Origin: Bacteroidota bacterium
GTDB taxonomy: Bacteria > Bacteroidota > Bacteroidia > Chitinophagales > Saprospiraceae
Direction of reading: 5' to 3'
NCBI GenBank assembly: GCA_017857395.1
Contig: JAFMDF010000029.1
Location: forward strand, 1 to 50,032
Length of the DNA: 50,032 nucleotides
The notes beneath the pieces are model-generated. The model searched no databases, had not been told where the DNA came from, and saw only the letters and a program-made list of their open reading frames with translations. Below, piece after piece: positions 32,206-39,473 of the stretch. The position numbers and the translations under genes were made by a program. How positions within the stretch are numbered: position 1 is the first letter of the stretch; the number at the start of each line of letters is the position of its first letter.

Positions 32206-33597
32206 TCATTTTTGCCCACGAATAGCCTCAATTTCCTTAATAGTCTTAGGAATATGCGTTCCTAAGACTCGTTGTTTTTTCTTCGTTATCAATACATTAT
32301 CTTCAATCCGAATTCCACCAAAATCACGGTAGGCTTTTAATTTTTTATAATTGATAAATTCACTAAATTTTTGTTCACTTTGCCATCGGTCAATTAATTC
32401 TGGAATAAAATAAAGCCCTGGTTCTACAGTAATGACATTTCCTGTTTCTAATGCCTTACCTAATCGAAGTGACCTTAACCCAAATTGACTACTACGCTTT
32501 ACCGTCTCATCATAGCCCACTAAATCTTCACCCAAATCTTCCATATCGTGCACATCTAAACCGATCATGTGCCCTAAACCATGTGGAAAAAATAGTGCGT
32601 GCGCTCCTGCTTTGACGGCTGCATCCGTATCGCCTTTCATAATACCCAGGGCTTTTAAACCCTCTGTTTTTATTTTAGCTGCTAATAAATGAACCTCTTT
32701 ATATGGAACCCCAGGTTTCGAAGCCTTAATACATTGCATATTTGCCTCCAAAACAATTTGATAAATTTCTTTTTGTTGAGCGGTGAATTTTTTAGCAACT
32801 GGAAAAGTTCGAGTAATATCTCCCGCATAATGCATAGCTGTTTCTGCGCCAAAGTCTCCCAAAACTAATTGTCCTTTTTTCAGAACATTCCCATGATAAT
32901 GGTTGTGCAAAGTCTGTCCATTCACCGTTAGAATAATTGGATAGGATAAATTCCCACCCCCACTTACTGCAATACCGTGGACTTTACCTGTGACTTCCGC
33001 TTCGGTCATCCCTGGTTTAGCGTATTCCATCGCCGCAACGTGCATGGCTCCACTAATATTGACCGCTTTTTCCATCTCCGCAATTTCCTCGGGAGATTTA
33101 ATAGCCGCCAATGCTACAACTGCTTTCACTAAAGGAATAGAAACCAAACTACATAAACCATTGATTTTAATGCCTAACCATTCGCTTAGTTTAATTTTAT
33201 TTTCTGGTCGATAAGGTGGTAGAAAATGAACGGCTTGTCCTTTTTTACGTGCTTTCTTAAGGTAACTCGCAATCGCATTTTTAGGTTTTACCTTAGTTAC
33301 GCCTACTCGTGCTGCTAAATCTGTTAAAGCAGGTTGAGGTCCTGTCCAGACAATATCATCCAAAGTCAACTCATTACCGAATAGTATTGTTTGATTATTA
33401 TCAATGTCAATAATACCCGCTAAACCAGCTTGATCTAAACCCAAAAAGTAAAGGAAATTACTATCTTGACGAAAATGATAGTGATTGTCCGTATAGTTCA
33501 TGCTACTTTCTTCGTTTCCGAGTAGAAGAATTAATCCTGATTTTACTTTTTGCTGTAATTGTTGGCGGCGCTTTACGTATATTTTAGTAGGAAACAT
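32206..33597 (-). CDS. Xaa-Pro aminopeptidase, family M24B
   Basis: A 463-residue aminopeptidase P-type enzyme that removes N-terminal residues in front of proline. The N-terminal AMP_N creatinase-like domain is at about 1-130 (RRQQLQQKVKSGLILLLGNEESSMNYTDNHYHFRQDSNFLYFLGL). The pita-bread metallopeptidase domain has the two-metal ligands: Asp in VLGDFGAETAMHYAGDITRTFPV (about 245-268), His in FPHGLGHMIGLDVHDM (about 337-352), Glu in VEPGLYF and Glu in GIRIEDNVLI. Length agrees with PepP. It is a single gene on this strand, likely cytosolic as there is no signal peptide. Confidence 0.92.
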   Translation of the reverse strand: MFPTKIYVKRRQQLQQKVKSGLILLLGNEESSMNYTDNHYHFRQDSNFLYFLGLDQAGLAGIIDIDNNQTILFGNELTLDDIVWTGPQPALTDLAARVGVTKVKPKNAIASYLKKARKKGQAVHFLPPYRPENKIKLSEWLGIKINGLCSLVSIPLVKAVVALAAIKSPEEIAEMEKAVNISGAMHVAAMEYAKPGMTEAEVTGKVHGIAVSGGGNLSYPIILTVNGQTLHNHYHGNVLKKGQLVLGDFGAETAMHYAGDITRTFPVAKKFTAQQKEIYQIVLEANMQCIKASKPGVPYKEVHLLAAKIKTEGLKALGIMKGDTDAAVKAGAHALFFPHGLGHMIGLDVHDMEDLGEDLVGYDETVKRSSQFGLRSLRLGKALETGNVITVEPGLYFIPELIDRWQSEQKFSEFINYKKLKAYRDFGGIRIEDNVLITKKKQRVLGTHIPKTIKEIEAIRGQK

Positions 33598-33661
33598 TAG
33601 TCTTAGTTTAATTCTAAATAATGAATAGAAAGCTAAAAATATTAATTTACGTTTAAATTAT

Positions 33662-33815
33662 TCAGAATAGAGCGCAGAGATTAGAGAAAAGAGATATTAA
33701 ATAGCATAATCACCGTTTTGTATCATTAGAAAACTACTGAAATTAGTAGATTCCTAAATTTAATCTCTATTCTCTCAATAAAATGGCCTCTACTCTCTAA
33801 TCTACTGAACAGTTA
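33662..33815. repeat. Word palindrome (AGAGATTAGAGA) between divergent genes
   Basis: CAGAGATTAGAGA (33675-33687) pairs with TCTCTAATCTACTG (33794-33807) with a few mismatches, and TCTCTATTCTCT at about 33763 adds further copies. TTACGTTTAAATTA also occurs twice, near 33651 and 33818. The M24 gene and the cyclase gene diverge here. Confidence 0.65.
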
Positions 33816-33832
33816 CTTTACGTTTAAATTAG

Positions 33833-33840
33833 TAAGTTTG
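33833..33840 (+). promoter_or_regulatory. -7 box for the cyclase gene
   Basis: TAAGTTTG is a perfect TAnnTTTG, 49 bp upstream of the ATG at 33890. The -33 element is not clear. Confidence 0.45.
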
Positions 33841-33889
33841 GTTGAAAATAGATGTAAAATAAATTTCAATCCCCAATATTAAAGAAACT

Positions 33890-34963
33890 ATGCTAAAATC
33901 CACTAAAGACATTTTTATATTATACCTGCAAATGATTGTTGTATGGGTAGTCGCCATTTTTCTGTTTTTCTTTCTGAGAACTTTTGGCTTACCTGAACAC
34001 ATGCATAGTATAGGATTGGAGAATCATTTGCCTTCTCATTTTCCAGTAGTCTTAAATCTATTACTCGGAACGGTGGCAGGTATTTTATTTGCCAGTTCTG
34101 AGCTATTTTTTAGTCAAGCAAAATTCAAACGTTGGTCGTTCCGAAATATCTTAATATTTAAAGGCATCATCTATTTTTTAGGCGCAAAGTTGATGATGTT
34201 AATGGGCATCCTTTTATCTTCCAAAGCCGCAGACCGATTCCTTAGTTTTGACATTATTAAGGAATTAATGTGGAGTAAGATTTTTTGGGTGATTTTACTT
34301 TACTTTTTTATTGTCATTAGTCTCATCACCTTTGTTCGAGCCGTCAGTCAAAAATTTGGCCCAGGTAACTTATGGAAAATGCTAAAAGGGACTTATTATC
34401 GACCACAAGAAGACCAACGAATTTTTATGTTTTTAGATTTAAAATCTTCTACAACTATTGCCGAAGCCATTGGACATATTAAATTCAGCGAATTTATCCA
34501 AGATTGTTTTTATGATCTGAATGAGATTGTTCCAAAATATAAGGCAGAAATTTACCAATACGTAGGCGATGAGGCTATTCTAAGTTGGACGTATAAAGAT
34601 GGATTTGATAAAAGTAATTGTGTGGAAGTATTTTTTGCTTATATGAATCGTTTGCAAGAAAAATCGGATTATTATTTGACAAAATATAATAACATTCCCG
34701 AATTCAAAGCAGGTTTACATTTTGGGAAAGTAACAGTAGCGGAAGTCGGTGTCGTCAAAAAAGAAATTGCCTATCATGGAGATGTATTAAATACGGCTGC
34801 CCGCATTCAAGATCAATGCAATGTTTTTCAACAAAAGCTTTTGATTTCTAAGGCTTTATTAAATGAATTAGTGTTACAAAGTCCGCTCAAAAGTATTGAT
34901 ATTGGAGAAGTGCAGCTAAAAGGGAAAATGCAGACGGTTGCTTTGTATGGGATTCAGCATTAG
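33890..34963 (+). CDS. Membrane-bound class III adenylate/guanylate cyclase
   Basis: A 357-residue protein with four membrane helices (about 10-30, 52-74, 87-108, 131-150) and a class III nucleotide-cyclase domain (about 176-355). The metal-binding aspartates are Asp183 in FLDLKSST and Asp227 in QYVGDEAI. The transition-state Asn301 and Arg305 lie in GDVLNTAARI. The position that holds the purine-specifying Lys in adenylate cyclases (four before the second Asp) is Gln223, while Asp298 is kept, so cAMP versus cGMP cannot be assigned. It probably turns a membrane signal into a cyclic nucleotide. It is monocistronic with its own -7 box. Confidence 0.87.
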   Translation: MLKSTKDIFILYLQMIVVWVVAIFLFFFLRTFGLPEHMHSIGLENHLPSHFPVVLNLLLGTVAGILFASSELFFSQAKFKRWSFRNILIFKGIIYFLGAKLMMLMGILLSSKAADRFLSFDIIKELMWSKIFWVILLYFFIVISLITFVRAVSQKFGPGNLWKMLKGTYYRPQEDQRIFMFLDLKSSTTIAEAIGHIKFSEFIQDCFYDLNEIVPKYKAEIYQYVGDEAILSWTYKDGFDKSNCVEVFFAYMNRLQEKSDYYLTKYNNIPEFKAGLHFGKVTVAEVGVVKKEIAYHGDVLNTAARIQDQCNVFQQKLLISKALLNELVLQSPLKSIDIGEVQLKGKMQTVALYGIQH

Positions 34964-34979
34964 GAAGTGAGAAAATGCC

Positions 34980-35090
34980 TCTGTGAAACTCTGTGAGCAC
35001 TTTGTGTAACTCTGTGTAACAACTATATTTCAAGCGTTATTCCACAGAGTTTCTCGGAGAAAGACACAAAGGTACACAGAGAAAAACGTG
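34980..35090. repeat. Word palindrome (CTCTGTGAAACTCTGTG)
   Basis: CTCTGTGAAACTCTGTGAG, TTTGTGTAACTCTGTGTAAC on the left half are answered by CCACAGAGTTTCTC, ACACAAAGGTACACAGAG on the right half. Pairing is imperfect but extended. It lies between the convergent cyclase and endonuclease genes and resembles the CTCTGCG vocabulary at 6.4 and 32.1 kb. Confidence 0.75.
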
Positions 35091-35100
35091 TTTCTTTCCC

Positions 35101-36162
35101 TTAATGGATAATCGCAACTTTAAAGGTAGCTTGCAAGCCTGCTGATTGAACGACTAAGAAATAATAGCCATTTGGTAAATCATAAACAGGAATCGTAGTA
35201 TTAAAATCAAATTGTTGCCTTTTCAGTAATTGCCCATTTGCATTGACTAAATGAGTCACTATATTCCGCTCCGTACTTTTTAAGCTAATTTCATTCGCCA
35301 CTACATTCGATTGCAAATGCACCCAATCCTCTTTTTCTAAAGAAGCAATCGACGTAATGACACAGTTTGGATTACCTGGTTCATAAACCGCATCTTCCTT
35401 AAAAAAGGCACGCTCTGCTAAAGAAGTATCCACTATAAATGGATTTAAATTCCCCTGATAGAAAGCAATTAAATCATTACGTCGCAATTCTTTTTCACTA
35501 ACAGGGTCAACTCGATGCCATTTTAATAATACGGCCTTTTGTCGAAGGAAAAAATTAGCATCTTCTCGGTCTGCTAATTGTTGATAAATGGTATAGAAAT
35601 AAAAGACGGCTCTGGCAATATCCCCCTTCACAGATTCCCTTGGTTCGAAGACACAACTTTCTTCGTCTTTTTCACTATAAGCATCAATATCAGTCGTCGG
35701 CATTTGAGATAAACGTTCCCCCAATACAAACCAAAATTCTGTATCTGAATCTTCAATATCTCCAAAAATGCAACTTCCTCTCGCACTATTCACACTCACT
35801 TTAGAGGGAAAAACATGATGCATATCACTTCTACCAGGTTCTTGTCTAGCTCCTTTTGATTGTGGATAAACATGTTCTGCATTTATACCTTCTTCATTTT
35901 GAAAAACAGAAATACTTGGATCCTTGCCCACTTCTAATGAAACCGTAAAATCTGTATAAATCCCTGATAATGTGGAGCCATTATTATCAATTCTGGAATA
36001 TAATGTATCTCTAGCTCGACTATATCCCAACGTCAAATCAGGTTTATACAAATTCCGAACGGCATCAATTAAAGGTTGACCTGTTTTGCAGGATTCAATG
36101 ACATTTTGTGCAGCAAGTGAAAAAGAAAAGGTAATAAAAAATAAGGTCAAATAATTTTTCAT
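35101..36162 (-). CDS. Secreted endonuclease I with type IX sorting domain
   Basis: A 353-residue secreted nuclease. It has a signal peptide (about 1-18, SLA|AQ) and a catalytic His-metal-finger domain of the EndA/Vvn class (NAEHVYPQSKGA at about 94-105; DMHHVFPSKVSVNSARGSCIFGD at about 113-135, with the catalytic His and metal-binding His/Asn). The C-terminal 75 residues (SLKSTERNIVTHLVNANGQL...PVYDLPNGYYFLVVQSAG..ATFKVAIIH) form a beta-rich domain with the LPxGxYxL-type motif of type A T9SS sorting domains. It is expected to cross the outer membrane by T9SS with PorV and to digest extracellular DNA. Confidence 0.9.
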   Translation of the reverse strand: MKNYLTLFFITFSFSLAAQNVIESCKTGQPLIDAVRNLYKPDLTLGYSRARDTLYSRIDNNGSTLSGIYTDFTVSLEVGKDPSISVFQNEEGINAEHVYPQSKGARQEPGRSDMHHVFPSKVSVNSARGSCIFGDIEDSDTEFWFVLGERLSQMPTTDIDAYSEKDEESCVFEPRESVKGDIARAVFYFYTIYQQLADREDANFFLRQKAVLLKWHRVDPVSEKELRRNDLIAFYQGNLNPFIVDTSLAERAFFKEDAVYEPGNPNCVITSIASLEKEDWVHLQSNVVANEISLKSTERNIVTHLVNANGQLLKRQQFDFNTTIPVYDLPNGYYFLVVQSAGLQATFKVAIIH

Positions 36163-36276
36163 TAAAAATCTAGATTTGGATGGTTAAGTCCTCCAAAAAT
36201 AGCATGAAAAATAGGGAGTAATTTGATATAGAATGGAGTAAATGAAGTATCGTCGGAAATTTAGCAAAAGGTAACT

Positions 36277-36375
36277 AATCCTATCCAGTAACTTCCCGTT
36301 ACTGGATAGGATTCATTGCAAAAACATAAGCTAAGCATACTGAAATTACTGGATGACTTCCCACCATCCAGTAAT
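36277..36375. terminator. Two hairpins built from the word ATCCAGTAA
   Basis: AATCCTATCCAGTAAC (36277-36292) pairs perfectly with 36298-36313 around TTCCC. ATTACTGGATG (36345-36355) pairs perfectly with CATCCAGTAAT (36365-36375). The second ends 5 bp from the DUF819 stop. Both could end DUF819 transcription on the minus strand. Confidence 0.88.
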
Positions 36376-36380
36376 AGTGG

Positions 36381-37769
36381 TCACGTCGCCACCGCCTGCA
36401 TCAAATAAGCACAAAGCAACGCACCATAAGTCCCCAAAGCATAGCCCAAAACTGCCATCAAAACACCAACAGGCGCTAAACTCGGACTAAAAGCCGCAGC
36501 CACTACAGGTGCAGAAGCAGCCCCACCAATATTCGCCTGAGAACCAACTGCCACAAAAAAGAAAGGTGCTCGAATAATTTTAGCCGTAATTAAAAGAACT
36601 GCCACATGAATTGTAATCCATAATAACCCAACAGCGAATAAACCTAAATTATTAAAGACATCCCCGATATTCATGTGCATCCCAATAGTAGCGACTAAGA
36701 TAAAAATACAGACACTTCCCCAACGAGAGGCGCCAATACCTTCTAATTTTCGAGCTTTGGTTAACGATAATAATAAACCGAAAGTGGTCGAAAAGACAAC
36801 CAACCAGAAAAAATGACTAGTTAAAGAAGTCAAATTCATTGCTTGTAAGGTGGATTTATGACTCTGCATAAAAGCAGAAACGATATCTGCCCCCCAATGA
36901 GATAAACCAACTGCGCCAAAAGTAATTCCTAAGAGCACAAAAACTTTAGGTGTTGTCGGCATTTCTTCAATACTAGCTCGATATGCTGCCACTTTATTTT
37001 TTAATTCTTCTACCGCCGAATTATCTGCTTGTAGCCAATTATCTACTTTATCAGAAATATTAATCCCATATAATAAAAAGCCCAACCAAATATTTGCTAC
37101 TAAAACATCTACCACAACCATTGTCGTAAAAATACTACCTACGTCAAATATTTCCTTCATCGCTGCCTGATTCGCACCGCCACCAATCCAACTGCCTGCT
37201 ATGGTCGATAAACCCCGCCAAATTTCATCAGGACTGGCTTGAAAAAAGCCTTCGGGTGCAAGGTATAAAACCGTAAACAAAGCAATCGGCCCACCAATAA
37301 TGACGCCTATAGTTGCCGCAAAAAACATAATTAAGGCTTTAGGGCCCAAATTAATGATACCCTTAAAATCAATGCTAAGACAAAGTAAAACCAAACTTGC
37401 AGGTAATAAATATCGAGAAGCAACAAAGTATAAACTCGAATGTTTGACAAAGGAATTATACTCAGCGGAAGCAACACCATTGGTATCCAAAAAATATTTA
37501 ATTTGCCCAAAGGACATATTGTCTTCAGGTAAAGCCAAGCCTTTTTGACTTAAAAAATCCATAAAAGTTGGGTCAAACCATTCAGCAGCGATTAAGCCTA
37601 GTGGCCAATGCAATAAAGCAGGTAAGAAATAGCATAATAATAAGGTAGGTACATAGGTATAAAATTTCTGCCAACCTTCGTTTTTTAAACTAGAGGTATA
37701 AAAAACAAAAGCTAATAGCAGCATTAATAGACCAAAGACAACAGCATCGTTTGTGAAAAAGGGTTCCAT
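36381..37769 (-). CDS. DUF819 family membrane protein
   Basis: A 462-residue integral membrane protein with about ten to twelve hydrophobic helices. The DUF819 hallmark GSWIGGGANQAAMKEIFDV is at about 192-210, and a conserved SQANIGGAASAPVVAAAF block is near 408-425; together they suggest a discontinuous-helix transporter fold. Family function is not established; a transport role is inferred from topology only. Divergent from the JmjC-like gene with a 476-bp gap containing a word palindrome. Confidence 0.88.
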   Translation of the reverse strand: MEPFFTNDAVVFGLLMLLLAFVFYTSSLKNEGWQKFYTYVPTLLLCYFLPALLHWPLGLIAAEWFDPTFMDFLSQKGLALPEDNMSFGQIKYFLDTNGVASAEYNSFVKHSSLYFVASRYLLPASLVLLCLSIDFKGIINLGPKALIMFFAATIGVIIGGPIALFTVLYLAPEGFFQASPDEIWRGLSTIAGSWIGGGANQAAMKEIFDVGSIFTTMVVVDVLVANIWLGFLLYGINISDKVDNWLQADNSAVEELKNKVAAYRASIEEMPTTPKVFVLLGITFGAVGLSHWGADIVSAFMQSHKSTLQAMNLTSLTSHFFWLVVFSTTFGLLLSLTKARKLEGIGASRWGSVCIFILVATIGMHMNIGDVFNNLGLFAVGLLWITIHVAVLLITAKIIRAPFFFVAVGSQANIGGAASAPVVAAAFSPSLAPVGVLMAVLGYALGTYGALLCAYLMQAVAT

Positions 37770-38050
37770 ATTTACAGGTTAGAAATTTTCGATTTTCAAT
37801 TTATAATTTTCAATTTTCAAAACGTAATAGACGAATCGCCAACATTATCTATAAATCAGGTTTATCATTGAAAATTGTACCCTGAAAATTGAAAATTGAA
37901 AATTTATTAATGACGATCAAGGTTACGAAATTATCTTGGATTCCTTTTCTCTTTTTTACAGAAAAATAAAAAAAAGGTCTTGACCAACTATTTTTTTATC
38001 ATTTTCCTGTTAAAAGTTCGTTTCTAATTTAGCAGAAAAATAGAATTTAC
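37770..38050. other. Divergent intergenic region with TTTTCAA word palindrome
   Basis: AATTTTCAATTTTCAA (37805-37820) pairs with TTGAAAATTGAAAATT (37889-37904), with extra copies of both words beside them. This is the same vocabulary that flanks the IS at 17.05 and 18.95 kb. No coding sequence is present. Confidence 0.85.
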
Positions 38051-38058
38051 TACTTTTG
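38051..38058 (+). promoter_or_regulatory. -7 box for the JmjC/cupin gene
   Basis: TACTTTTG followed by CAC is a perfect TAnnTTTG. Transcription from here would give a leader of about 180 nt before the ATG at 38246; AACCGCTT (near 38128) and AAGCGGTT (near 38171) can pair within it, and CAGGACATTCACCCTG forms another short hairpin. Confidence 0.55.
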
Positions 38059-38245
38059 CACTAGATAATTTAGTTTTTAAAATCCAATGGGGTGTTTTTA
38101 ATATAAAAAATCCCGTAAATTTTGAGTCACCCAACCGCTTTGCAATTCAGGAGCTTAGCCTTCCCATCCGCAAGCGGTTCACAAACGGTGTTTGTTCATA
38201 CAGGACATTCACCCTGTGGGTTCGCTCATTCATCCTGTAAACAGT

Positions 38246-39124
38246 ATGGCACTAACATTAATAGATGGAATTGATCGAGTAGAAGGCATTACTCGGCAAG
38301 AATTTCAAGAAAAATACATGATACCGCAAAAACCGGTTATCATTAAACATTTTTATGGCGCTGATTCTCCTTTGTATAATAAATGGGGCTTTGACTATTT
38401 TAAAAAAGAATTGGGGCATTTAGAAGTTGGCGTATATGATATGGAGGGAGAAAAACGGAAAGATGACCGTTCCTATAAAGGCGCTAATAATAAAATGAAA
38501 TTTGCTGATTATTTAGATATGGTGCAAGCAGGTCCAACTTCAAAACGATTATTCCTTTTCAACATATTCAAACATAAAAAGGAATTGATGAAGGATTTTG
38601 AATTCCCTGATGTAGCAGATAAAGTATTGAAGTTTATTCCTTTAGCATTTTTTGGTGGACAAGGGGCGGTTACTCGTATCCATAGAGATATGGATAATAG
38701 TAATGTCTTTCTAACGGAATTAGCAGGAAATAAACGAGTCGTCTTATTTGATCCTAAATATTCTGATTTAATGTATCGTTATCCTTTTGGTACGCATACT
38801 TCAATTGACATCAACAATCCTGATTACGAAAAATTCCCAGGATTAAATAAGGTCATAGGGTATGATTGTACAATCGAAGCAGGGGATACTGTTTTCATGC
38901 CATCTGGCTGGTGGCACCATATTGAGTACAGAAGTGCAGGTATTGGTTTTTCCATTCGTTCTTTAAGTCCAAAAATTGGTGGTCGATTAAGAGGGTTTTA
39001 TCAAATTGGTATCTTAACCCACCTGGATGAATTAATGCGCATGCTATTGAAAGATAAGTGGTTTGAAACCAAAAAGAAAATTGCACATAAGCGAGCAACA
39101 GAGGCGATGGCATCAATGAGTTAA
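38246..39124 (+). CDS. Cupin-like (JmjC-type) Fe(II)/2-oxoglutarate oxygenase
   Basis: A 292-residue cupin_8/JmjC-like protein. Metal ligands are visible as His146-x-Asp148 in TRIHRDMDN and a distal His in GWWHHIEYR (224/225). MPSGWWHH with the preceding TIEAGDTVF is typical of FIH-like hydroxylases, and PVIIKHFY near the start is the usual entry to the fold. Members hydroxylate protein or small-molecule targets; the target here is unknown. The longer frame from a TTG at 38192 adds 18 residues that translate repeated ATTCACCCTGT/ATTCATCCTGT words, so the ATG at 38246 is chosen. Confidence 0.85.
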   Translation: MALTLIDGIDRVEGITRQEFQEKYMIPQKPVIIKHFYGADSPLYNKWGFDYFKKELGHLEVGVYDMEGEKRKDDRSYKGANNKMKFADYLDMVQAGPTSKRLFLFNIFKHKKELMKDFEFPDVADKVLKFIPLAFFGGQGAVTRIHRDMDNSNVFLTELAGNKRVVLFDPKYSDLMYRYPFGTHTSIDINNPDYEKFPGLNKVIGYDCTIEAGDTVFMPSGWWHHIEYRSAGIGFSIRSLSPKIGGRLRGFYQIGILTHLDELMRMLLKDKWFETKKKIAHKRATEAMASMS

Positions 39125-39279
39125 GCAATTATCTGGTACAACTGAAAAAGCGATAATATTTCACACCAAGAATATTGTCGCTTTTTTGTTGTACACAGCT
39201 AAAAGATAGCCCTAGTTAACCAAATTAAAATTTTCTCGTTAATAGTTGTTAAAAGCTATAATTTATAAACTGCTTCCAC

Positions 39280-39287
39280 TACTTTTG
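39280..39287 (+). promoter_or_regulatory. -7 box for the small-protein/symporter operon
   Basis: TACTTTTG, a perfect TAnnTTTG, 48 bp upstream of the ATG at 39335. No good -33 TTTG at standard distance. Confidence 0.5.
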
Positions 39288-39334
39288 AGCAAATAATAAA
39301 AAAACAACTATTTAAAACCTTATTAATCAAAATC

Positions 39335-39472
39335 ATGTCTAAACCAACAAAGCCGCTTAAGGAAGACCCACCACCAATTTTTAAATCTTGGAATCAAATG
39401 TATGCTTTTGTTTTAATACTACATTTTATACTCATTTCTCTTTTTTATCTCCTGACTAAAACCTACGCTTAA
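39335..39472 (+). CDS. Small single-span membrane protein (45 residues) coupled to the symporter
   Basis: ATG at 39335 to TAA at 39470-39472 encodes 45 residues: a polar, Pro-rich start (MSKPTKPLKEDPPPIFKSWN) and one membrane helix (about 21-41, MYAFVLILHFILISLFYLLT), then KTYA. The symporter ATG begins one base after its stop, so the two are translationally coupled. It has its own upstream -7 box and an A-rich start region (CAAAATC). It may be an accessory subunit of the transporter, like the small proteins encoded next to other SSS carriers; that is inference from position. Confidence 0.75.
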   Translation: MSKPTKPLKEDPPPIFKSWNQMYAFVLILHFILISLFYLLTKTYA

Positions 39473-39473
39473 T

